64,000 bases of DNA from Diospyros lotus (lineage: Eukaryota; Streptophyta; Magnoliopsida; Ericales; Ebenaceae). Below the pieces are notes generated by a model, which was not told the origin of the DNA, did not search any database, and saw only the letters and a list, made by a program, of their open reading frames with translations. This document shows positions 24,301 through 36,300 of this stretch, in pieces. Each line of letters starts with the position of its first letter. Within the stretch, counting starts at the first letter, position 1. The DNA is taken from NCBI RefSeq assembly GCF_014633365.1, contig NC_068351.1, forward strand, positions 12,158,907 through 12,222,906, in the 5' to 3' direction. A program made the position numbers and the translations under genes.

Positions 24301-27300
24301 AGCTTTCAAGTTTTGATTTTATCGAATTGCAACTGATTACACCAGATAAATTCAATTAGTCTCTAATTAGTCGCATTCTCACACACTATTATGAATTTGG
24401 GAGAAAAGAAAAAATTAGAACTACCATCATTCTACCAGTTTGTAAATGTATTACTCCATCTCCATCAATTAAACATGTCAGACAAACCAGTTAATAACTT
24501 TCTACAAGCAACCAGGCACTATTGCTATCACCATCTTGTTAATGCCCTTTTTTCTACTACTAGAAACCAACATACACAGCTAGCTTCAACATAAAAGGCA
24601 CTGACAATTCTAAGAAAGTCTCATGTCAAATCAGACACTGTACTGAAGACAACTTCAAATAATGTATTGGACACTTGTCCACCTTTGTATCACTAATTTT
24701 TCAGTTTTCCCAGAAGCAGAACCTTCTTTGAAAATTTGAGGATGCCCAGAGCCAAAAAGGAAAACACTGACATCCATCACTTAAACAAATCAGACCCCGC
24801 ACATTATAAGTTTGAAAAAATGGTTGAAAGTCACAAGAAAGAAAAACAATGTAAACTATTATCTATTAGTTTCTCCTTTGGAGTTTTTAATTTCAAGAAT
24901 TCTAAAACTCAAAAACCTTTTGACTTGTATATTAATAGAGTTCTGTAAAATAGGTATTAGGAATTTTTATTCACACTTTTTCCCAAATATGCAAAGTTTG
25001 AAAATAACTTTACTATTTTAATATAATAAATTATGAATATATTTTTCATTAAAAGATAACGAATAATTATTATCTTCATCTATAGATATAAAATATATGT
25101 AATGGCCTCTGAGCTCCAGTGAATTCTCTCGTCAAGCATGTAAAGAGATGAGTTAGAAAGAAATTGGCTTAAAGATTGAGTGAACCTTAGAGGAAGTTGT
25201 CAGATCTCTGATCTAACGCCAATTTCCCTCCGATCAGTGTGGTCAGAGAGAATTCAGTAAGAGAATGGGAGAAACAGAGAAGGAGAACAGAGACGGAAAA
25301 GAGAGAGAGTGAGAGAGAGAGAGAGAATGAGGGAGAAATTCAGATTGAATTTGGGATTCAATTTCTGGATAAATCCAGCGGATGGGATCGGGTCCTTATA
25401 TATTGGATCCCACACCTCTCATCCCGCTAAAACTGAGATTACAATTACATATAGCCCCCTTCTAGAAACAGCTAACAACCTCTATAACTACTTTCCCATA
25501 TAGGCCACCCCCCTGAGTATTTAGAACGTGACAGAAATATGGAGTATTTTCTGGTAATTGAATTACTTGAAGTAGTATATCAAAAAAGAGCATACTTATA
25601 AGCCTATAGTGTCTTTACTATGTAAAAAAAAATAAACTTTTATAGACAACTTTGGTATAAACAAAATACAGCAAGCCTTCACTTTTTTTGGCTCCACAAA
25701 TTGGACCTCACTTCAATAATAGTCCAAATATTTATCCAATACTGTGTCTGGTCATATTTTCCTAAATTTCCCAAAAATTATTGAAACTGAGTATCCAAAT
25801 TGTATCATGGCAATGCTATGTGTCCATATCCATTTCTGTGCTTTGTAGCATCCAACACTATCTCCCTCTCTATATGAGTATGTACATATAAAAATATAAT
25901 CAATGGTCATAAAAATATAATCAAAATGGATAATCCTGGATATAAAGTCCAAAATTGAGACGTGTCTTATATAAACAACAACATATCCAGTCTTTATCCC
26001 ACTATGTGAGATCGGCTACGTGTCTCGTATAAATAAGGGCAAAATAATTAATAAATTTTATCATAAGACAAGTCGGTATAGTTTTGTTTGGAACTCTCTT
26101 GTTCCGTGTCTTTGATGTACATCTTCTATACTTTCATTAATATATTGAGCTCACATATTTCAAAAAGATAGTCCCATGCCCCTTTTCCCAACACTGAACC
26201 AAATTTAACATCAATTAGACAATTGAAACCCCCATAACAGTTAGACAATAAAGTGAAAAAATATGGTCCAAATCATTGCCATTCAAATTGTTGGGAAGAT
26301 ATTGGAGATCACTCCAAACACTAGAGAGGTAAAGAGTCCTATTTATCCAACTCAAAAGTCATTCTTTATAATATCTATTAGGTTCCAATGGCTTTCAAAT
26401 TGTTAGGAGAAATTGGAAATCACCACAAATTACAGAGGTAAAGAGTCCAATTTATCTAACTCAAAAAGTCAATCTTTCTAATATCTTATTGAAGTTTCCC
26501 CTAAATTAAAGGATCTCTGATTTCTCTACCCCACAAATCACTTGAACCACAAGGGGCCATATTCTGCAGCTCTCTACTTTTTGTTTCATATTGGTCAAAA
26601 AAACTTTTGAATAAAGATGGAAATCAAGCTAGATAAGACACTAACAGATCATATGTTATACAAACCTCATTGGCCTTTGATGTAAATCTAAAGGTATATC
26701 AACTGCAACACATCATCCACTGACCTGGCTGATAATTAGTTTTACTCAGCACACAACTTACCCTATCCTGGATGAGTTTAAGTGGATTCAGTTGGAAAAT
26801 GAATGTTTACATTATGAGATAATTAGGAATATGAAATATAGCAGTATATTATCGCAATATAAGAGAATGCAATTACAACAAATTGGAGGCGTGAATGAGG
26901 CAAGTTGCAAACAAGACCCATACACTAGACTCAACATCTAAGTGGATCTAATAAAATATGAATTAGAAATTTTGAGCTGTGACCAAAATTTACCCTCAGA
27001 AAAATTAAAAAGATAGAATAAAGAAGCACACATCAAACAGAAAGCCTAGAAGGAAAGAAAAACAATGAGGAATGTGAGAAGGGCAAAGAGAAGAAACCTC
27101 ACCCCTCCATCAACACTGCCAAACTTGATTAGTAGGTGATGCCGGTCCAGAAATTGCACCTGTCCCAATTTTATACACGATTAGATTCTTATGTGACAAA
27201 GATATACAGGCTTGAATAGAGACCTAATAAAATAAAAATTTGGAATGAATAAAAGAAAAAGATACAACCCTACCTTCCAAATAATCAAATCAACATAATC

Positions 27301-30300
27301 TTGGAAATGGAAGTAAAACTTCTTCTTCAGGTCCTGAATTCTCTGGTTAAACAAGACAATAGAGCAATGAAAAAAAAAAAAAAATCCTTTTGATAAGCAA
27401 GTGGAGTGTGACATTCTAAAAATTTGGAGTCTGATTACATATATAGCTAACCATTAAAAGTTAATTGAACTCACCTAACTGTCTAATTGAAAGAAACCTT
27501 CATAAGACTTGGTGAGGTCTTGAAGAGATGCCATTGAGTGAAATGAAAGATTAGGAAGAAAATTCCAATAAATAAACCAGAATAAGAGCCTGGTCCATTT
27601 ATTGAATGTAAATTTAAGCATCCTTTGCCACAAACTAACAGATAATCTGTCTATCCACTATGGTAGTACCTCCATGACACCAAAGAACTGTCAAAGAAGG
27701 AAACCAACCCCCACAGGTTTGTTAAAACCCAATCCACTCTACACAATCTTGGTCAACCATCCCTAGGGTGTCACGATCACTGCCATTATAGTAACTTCCT
27801 CCCTAGAAGAAGAAGCCCTTAAGGCCCTGACAATTCACTGAGCGCATTGGTTATGGAAGAAACCAGGCACAAAGGAAAATAAACATGGGCTCCCCACCAG
27901 AAAGGGGGGTGCGGCATCATGTCACAGAGACTACCCATACTGGAGAGGGAATCCAACTTGATTGGGCTGGAACTGAACGTGTCCTCTGAGCATGTCAGTG
28001 TATTTGTCAAAATAAAAGTTTTTAATGCAAATCCCCTGATTTCTACTACCTTTCAGCCACACAAACTATTGATTTCATCCTAAAAGTAGAGCCTTCTGCT
28101 GCAGCCTCAATACAAGTCCGAGTTAATACATCTGTCCTACATACATACTATAAGGGCCACCAAGCCACAAGGAATAACCATCATCCACTAAATGCATCCT
28201 ACTAGAAGGCAACACACAAAATGCAAACTAGAGGGTGTTCATAGCTTTGGACTTTGACAATAAGATTGTATGTAGCAGCAACCTTCATTGTTGCCTCTCA
28301 CCAAGTTTTTCTAGGTCTTCCTCTACCTGTTTGTTAAAAACTTATTCCATTACATCCACTCTCTTTGCATGATCCCCTATTGGTCTTCTTCTCATATGAC
28401 CAAACCATCTTTTGATCATATCTCACGCATCTTATCTTCAAAGGAACCACTCTGGCCTTATGACAAATAGCTTCATGTCTAATTTATTACTTTCTTGTAT
28501 GGCTGCACATCTATCATGACATTCTCATCTCCATTATACTCATTTTTTGCACATATTGGTTCTTTAGTGCCCAACATTTTGTGCCAAACAATAAAGCTGG
28601 AATCTTAACATCAGATAAAACGACAAAAGCAGTTTTTCATTTTAAATATTCTATATGGGTAACATCCTCATTAATTTCAAGATGCATGATTCAAAGAGAA
28701 AATAATTACTTGAGCAAGTCATCTATAAAAAAAATCATAATAAGAGGAGCACAAATTGCATAGACTACCTAAAACCATGAGATAAATCAAACCATTAAAG
28801 CTAAAATAAACAATGACATGATAACCAACCAGCGTTTCATCAGTTTCTTCACTCCATATCGAACGAAATATGAATGAAAGCAAGCGCTGTTTGATACCAC
28901 TCAGAAAAGAGCTATCTGAAATAGGGTGATTGTGCTGAAGACCATTCACAACATGATTGGCAGGCACCTGATGTAATTTATATTTATCAGGATAAGTGCA
29001 TAATGGCTAATGCTGTTTCTTTTAATTCATGAACAGGACACCTGATCTCAAAGAAGTACAGAAGAACAGGAACTATCATGTTTATTATAGACATTACCTT
29101 TTAAATACAAATTGTAAGCATTCAATTTACAGAAAATTCAATGAGATAACAATGTAAGAATGATAGAGAGAGCAAAATAAGTAATCAGCACGAAAAATAA
29201 AACACAGGAACCAAAAGTGCAACCAGATTTTTAAAGGTTGTGGTATGTGATGATAGGCAATAACCTTTTAATGAAAAAATCTGTACGAGCTGCACTTTAG
29301 TCCTATGCAATGGATTTATCCGCCACATGTTTGAAAATCAACATCATATTTGCTATCAGCCAAATTCTACAAGCACTTTTACTTTTGCATACTATCCCAC
29401 AGTATATCTAACCTTTCTTGCACCATGCAAGCACTGGTATGAAGCAAAGGAAACTTGTCATAAACCACCAACCTTTGCAGTTTCAAACTCAAAATGGTGC
29501 AAGGATTATCATGAAACCAGTCTCCTGCTATTAGTAAGCCCTTAATTATTATGACAGAGCATTAAATGGAAGGTTTTAGGAACTAATTAATCTGGTTTGA
29601 TGGATAAAATAATAGAGCAAATAGAGGGTTTCCAAGGGTCTATGACAAGGTCAATAAACTATAGGGTATAGGGAATGAAAAGGCAAAGGTCTGTCAACAA
29701 TAGCTAAGAACATTGACTTGCAGTGCTATAAGATCTGGTTCTGGAGTTTTATAAGGTAAAATGACACAGTAAACAGGGAGAAAACTCAAGGCATCACAAC
29801 TTAGGGTCAGAATCGCATTAAAAAGGCTCAATGGAGCTTAAAGAACTTCACAAATTCTCTGGAAACTCAACTCCATTGAATTAGACTCGCTTATTGCTTT
29901 ATGCAAACATCCAATGACTCCTTAACTTGACAGGATTTAGCTTTTCTATTCAAAAACCAATACAACTTCCAAACCTATCCAAGACTAAAGATGAGCTGTA
30001 AATAAGAACACATAATTTGACTCTCATGACAACCATAGGAAACCCCAAAATAGATTGACTTATGGTCTATTTGATTAACTTACATCCAGCCACTGCTGCC
30101 ATTGAAGAACATGTGGAGGACAATGGAAACTACATACAGATCAGTGGAAACAGCTAGTGCCTCAAGGTTTTCTTTTTGAAATGCATCTAGTGAAAAGTGC
30201 TACACTTTCATGTCAAACTACGAATAGAGTGATCAAAAGCAATAAATGTTCTCATAAAATGTAAAAGGAATGGAGCATACCACTTAAGAATAATGTGATT

Positions 30301-33300
30301 TTAAATGATTACTTGGAAAAAGAAACTAGCCTAGAGAGCAGAGCCTGCCTTAAATTCTAATAATGTAATCTAAAAATAAATCGCTATCTTCCCACATACT
30401 AGAGTATGAGGCATGCCATGCTCTTGTTTGCAATTTTGAACTTAATGATTCAAGCTCCATCCTTTTGTAGACACAGAAACTTCAAATCCTAAGGAAACCA
30501 AGACAACAACATCAAGCCTCAATCCGACTAAGTATAGGCTCCTAAGAAATTGAGGGGAGGGGGAGCTTATTAACTTCCAGACTTGGGAAAGAAAGCAATA
30601 AAATCATTATGAAATTGACTTTTTGTAGTTCTAGTCATTCTTGCTCCTAATATAACATCAGCGTAGAGAGAGAACGAAAAGGTATCAGCAACTATTTTCA
30701 ATGCAAATGCCAAATTATATGAAACTAAAAGCAATCAAGTATTATTTCATTTGACAAGCCACAAAGCTATCAAGTTGTTGACTAGGCCCCATAACTGATT
30801 AAATCAACACATTCGTCATCTTCTTGCAATACTTCCTGCATTATTCAATACATTTCCACTGGAAATATCACAAAAAGAAATTGATAGAGGGGGTTATTGC
30901 AAGATCATTTAATCCATAAAACAGTGTTAACAACCTTGCCTTTGATGAATGAGATTAAACTTTTTGCAGATGGAAACAACTTGTAGGTCTGATTTTTTTA
31001 ATTACTACCAAATAATATTAAAAAAATTAATAAAGATTTTTCTGGGAGACCTTATATCATATCAAGATAGCATGGTGTTCTTAGAAACAAAAGGCTACTA
31101 TTTCTGAATAGGCCATGCAGCAACAAAATTTTTGTTCTTCTTTATCATGAAGGTAGAGAAAAATAGATTTGTGACCTCTAGTCTGCATGAGGATGAGTAT
31201 GCCAAATTTCTCGGTGCTTCATAAGATGTGACAGCATGTCTAACCAAAAAAATGCCTGTAAATCTTCAGTATAATCTCATGGAGAACTTGAAAATCATTA
31301 ACACTTGCCTGATAATTGGAATTTAGAAAAAGCTCATCGTCTTCACGACAGTATTCCCCAATGGCTCGAACATCAACAAGGTTTCCAGAGTCCCTAATTT
31401 GGAGAATGTGTATTGTCTGATAGCGGAGAGACACGATAGCCAATAAATCGTCATACAGAAACACACCCATACCATGGGCCAGATTAACATAATCATTGCG
31501 GAAAACCCTCTCGTCAAGAATAACTCCATCTTCCAATCTAAGTGCACAAACCAAATTATAATGAAAAAGATGCCACAATGAACCATACAAAATATGTGAC
31601 ATGTGCTAAATCTTTTAAAATTTTATGGAATGCTAGATGGAAACAAGGTTCCGCACCTCACAAGGTGAAATGTTATCTTTTCAATATATGGGACTCCTTG
31701 AATAGCTCCACCAGCAGCAGGTGCATCATGAATTTGTGTAGTTGAAGTTGCAAACAGTCCAAAATGATTACTTTCTATGTAAAGGAAGAAATCTTTATAT
31801 ATAAACTCACTGCCGGAAGCAAGTTGTACACAGTATAGTTGGGTGAAAAAGCTTTCAAACCTCTTGGCTTTAAAGGGAAGGTCATGGGTATCACAATCTT
31901 CTTCTTTGCATGAAAATGACAGCCATGTTGGTCTATAAACAATCAGATCCTGATGATTTCTGCTGAAAGTTATAAGGTACTGACCATCATCAGTGAATTT
32001 GCGGAATGAATGATCAGGACATTCTACATCATATATGGTACAACTTGGGACTAGATTCTCATAAAACCGCCTGACACGATGAATCTGCAAGTATTAACCT
32101 ATCATTCAGGGTCTAGAATTGAGCCTTACAATGAAGGTTCAATAATAAAAACCATAGCATTTGCTTCAGTATTATACACAAATATGGCAATAATAATTCT
32201 TTTCACTGAGAGTAGCCACATAATAGTCTTCCTTCAGTCATGAAAAAATGAAATATTTCTCCAAGAAAAATCAAGAAGTATTAACATTCAAAGGAGAATG
32301 AATAAATTAGTACCTCCCTACCTACTATGACCAACCTAGCAGGCCTCCACGAAAATGAGGCCATCAAAAGAAGAAAGGCAAAATATTACATTTCATTTAA
32401 ACCTAAAATGATGCATTTGGCTAATAAAAAGGACGAGAAAGCTAAGCAGTGGTATGGCAATGGAGATAATCACCACCAATTTGATTACAAACACCTAAGT
32501 TTTCATAATCAACTCATACTGTTAAAATTAGTTTCGTTAGACAACAAGAAAGATGCACTTGTGGATTAAAACCTACTACAAATGGAGCAACGGCAACCTG
32601 GGTGGATATTTCACTACCCCATGTAGAAAACCCAGGATGTTTCAAGTGTCATGATAGTCCGCCTTTATATGGAACATGATCCTCCACATAACAACACCAA
32701 ATCACCTACTATTCGCCATGTATGTGATGAACCAGCATCATAACATGGTTCACAAACAACACTTACTCTCCCTTCCCCAACCCTCTCCTTGAAGAGGCCT
32801 AGCTCGGCAAGGGGAATGTAGCTAGTGCTTCCTGTTGATTCCCATAGGATTAACAAAATGAAGAAGAAGGAAAGGTTGGCTCATCATCCGGTAGGGAAAT
32901 TGGAGGCCATTCTGATCTTGTGTTTTTTAGAAATTTCTAAATCTAGATTAGAATACTTTCTTATTCCAACTTAGGAAATTTTCCTAAGAATTGTGTATAG
33001 GTAATCTTTCCTTATTTTCATGTGTTGTAATCTTTCCTATGTTGTATAATCCTCATCTCTATAAGAGGATTTGCACGTGTACATACGAAGTAAGGAAGAA
33101 TTTATTCAATTTTCACACGGTATTAGAGCCTATGATACCTTCCTGTTTCTTCTAAACCCTAGTGTACCTTCATTGCACTTTCTTGTCCTCCTTCGTCCTA
33201 TTTGTTCTACCTTCTTTGCACCTTCCATGTCCTACTCATCCAGTTGATTGTTCCACTGAACATGTCAAAAATTTCTGAGATTGCTCCATCCATGACAACA

Positions 33301-36300
33301 GAAGAAACAGCTCCAGTTGATCAGCCAACCAGAAACTTCCTCACTGAAGAGCTGCCAAGAATGCATCATTCCTACTATTTAGACGGCAAGAACTACATAC
33401 AATGGGCACAGTTAGTGAGGACCTTTCTCAAAGGCCAAGGGAGGATTGCTAACTTAACTGCACCAGCTCCAAAGACCTCTGATCCCACATTCACAACATG
33501 GGATATTGAGGATTCCATGATCATGTCATGGTTCTGAAGTTCCATGCAACTTGAGGTAACCAAAAATTACATGTTTTGGTCTTCTGCAAAAGATATTTGG
33601 GATACGGTTAAGCGTACCTATTCTAAAGTATAAGATGCCTCGGTGATTCTTGAAATTAAGACCAAGATAAGTAGCACTAAACAAGGGTCTTTAACAATAA
33701 CCGAGTACTATAACAAGATGAATGGATTGTGGCTTGAACTTGATCATTACCAAGATATTAAGATGGTGTGTAGCGAAGATGCTACCACTATTAATCATAT
33801 TCTTGAGCGGGATAGAATTGTAGAATTTTTAGCAGGCCTCAATACTGAGTATGATCAAGTTAGGGTCCAAATACTTGGAAGAGAAAAACTACCATCTCTT
33901 AATGAGGTGTTTTCCATAGTTCGAAGTGAAGAGAACCGGAGAATAGCTATGCTCAGTGACCCTAGTTCAGAGGGATCAGCTATGGTATCCAATAAAGGAG
34001 AGGGAACCAGATTTAAATCCCAGTCAGGGAAATCAAATGTGCATTCAAAAAATCAAAACCGTGAAGGGTTATGGTGCACCTATTGTAAGAAGCCAAAGCA
34101 CACTCAAGAAACATGCTTTAAATTGCATGGGAAAGAGGTTGTTTTAAATAAGACGAGGTTTCATAAGTTTAGCTTCAAAAAATCAGGCCTATCTCTCAAA
34201 CAAGGAGCAGGAGGAAGGTTCCACTGATAAGGCAAAATCCTTTATTGAATCTGATCTTAATCAGTTGAATGCAGATGAGATTAGCAAGCTCAAGAATTTC
34301 CTAAGGAGAATTCAGGATGGAACTTGCTCTCTTGCTCAACAAGGTACTTGTCTCCATTATTTTTCTTTTGCTACTTCAAAAACTCATAGGAATGACATAT
34401 AGATTTTAGATTTAGGGGTCACTGATCATATGACTCATGATCTGCATGTTTTTGAAACCTATAAGCCTCTGAGAACTTCCAAACAAATAACCATAGCCAA
34501 TAGAGCTTCAATCCCTATCACAGGTCAAGGCAGGGTCAATCTTAGCCCTATTTTTCCCATCAAACAGGTGTTTCATGTACCTAATCTATCTACTAACCTA
34601 GTTTTTGTCCATTAGCTCATTAAAGATTTGAATTGATGTGTTATCTTTTCTCCTCATATGTGTGAATTTCAAGCACTAGACACGGGAAACATGATTGGTG
34701 TTGCTAAGGAACAAATTGGGCTACATTACTTGAAGAAGGAGAGTGTTTATCCTAAACGGGGTCAGCCAAGGCTTGCTTGTTCATTTGGCTTCATCACTAC
34801 CAACTTGGCTATCCTCCTGTCCCCTTACTAAAGACTATGTTCCCTGATTTAGGACCTTAGATCCTACATTTCATTATGATGTATGTGAAATTTCAAAGTA
34901 TCATTGAGTGTCCTATCCCATTAGTAATAAATTATCTTCTAGTCCTTTCTCATTAATTCATTATGATGTTTGGGGACCATTTAGGATACGTAACTATTCT
35001 AGGGCTAGATGGCTCATTTCTTTCATAGATGATTGTACTCGGATGACTTGAATTTTTCTTTTAAAAGACAAAGCTGCTATTAGTACTGTTCTACCATACT
35101 TCCATAAGATAATTTCCACTCAATTTGGCTCTCCTATCTAGAAATTTCATATTGATAATGCAAGAGATTATTTCAATCATTACTTGCATCAGTTTTTTCA
35201 ACAAGGAATTATCTGAGTTTTCCTGCATAAATACACCTCAACAAAATGGAGTAGTTGAACGGAAGATGAGGCATCTCCTCAATGTTGCTAGAGCCTTTCT
35301 CCACCATCATCATGTTCCTAAACATTTCTATGGAGAGGCAATCCTAACAGCAGCCTACTTGATTAATCAAGTTCCCTCAAAACTTATAAATCATCAAAGT
35401 CCTTTTCAATGTTTATCCTCTTACTTTCCAAACATTGGTTTGCATACTTCTCTTCCTCTTAAGGAATTTGGTTGTGCGTCATTTGTTTATGTTCCCAAGC
35501 ATGACCGAGATAAGCTTGATCCTAGAGATCTAAGGTGTATCTTCCTTGTTTACTCCCCTACTCAGAAAGGCTACAAATGTTATCATCCTTCCACTAGAAA
35601 ATGTTGTGTGTCAAAGGATGTTACTTTCGTTGAATCTCAACCCTTCTTTGGCTCCTCTAGTATTGGTCCCCAAGGGGAGAATAGGGAGTATGGCGACCAA
35701 AGTGTTATTCTTCCTAACTTGGATTTAGTTCCAACAAGCTCTAGTGAGACGGAAGAGAATGATCAGCCTATCACATATACTCACTCACCAAGTTTCAATG
35801 AGCAGCAGTGTTTGCAAATTCAAGCCAATCGACATCCTAGGCGCCGGCCCAGATTAAGCCCCACTCCCCCTCTGCCTTTGCTACCATCAACATTGCCAAT
35901 CCGACCGTCGCCACCATCGGCAGAGCTGGATCCGAGCTTTTCAACATCCATATAAGTGCAAAACAAATCATCCTCTGATCCAATCTCGTCGAAGCTCCCA
36001 GCGGGCCATCGAAGGGATCGGAGACCAGATCTAGGTCGTCAAGTAGGGGAAGTTCACCTCAAAGTGGGCTCTCCGGTGGCGAGCGGCCTTAAAGACGCCG
36101 GAGGGGTTCCCAAAAGACGTCGTGGAAAGCTTAGGAATACTTTGGGAGGCGAAATTATGGTTTAAATTGGAGGGATCTTGCATTTTGACGGCCCCACCTG
36201 GGTGCTAGGCACTAGGCCCCAGTCTAGCCCCCAACTAGCACCTAGCGCGTTTTAGAATACTGGTGAGCAAGACATACCTAATCAAGCAACTCAACAGTTA

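Noticed and set aside
27819..28010. Minus-strand 63-codon frame in DET1 intron 4
   Set aside because: No splice sites, no homology, and the DET1 exons on both sides join directly in phase.
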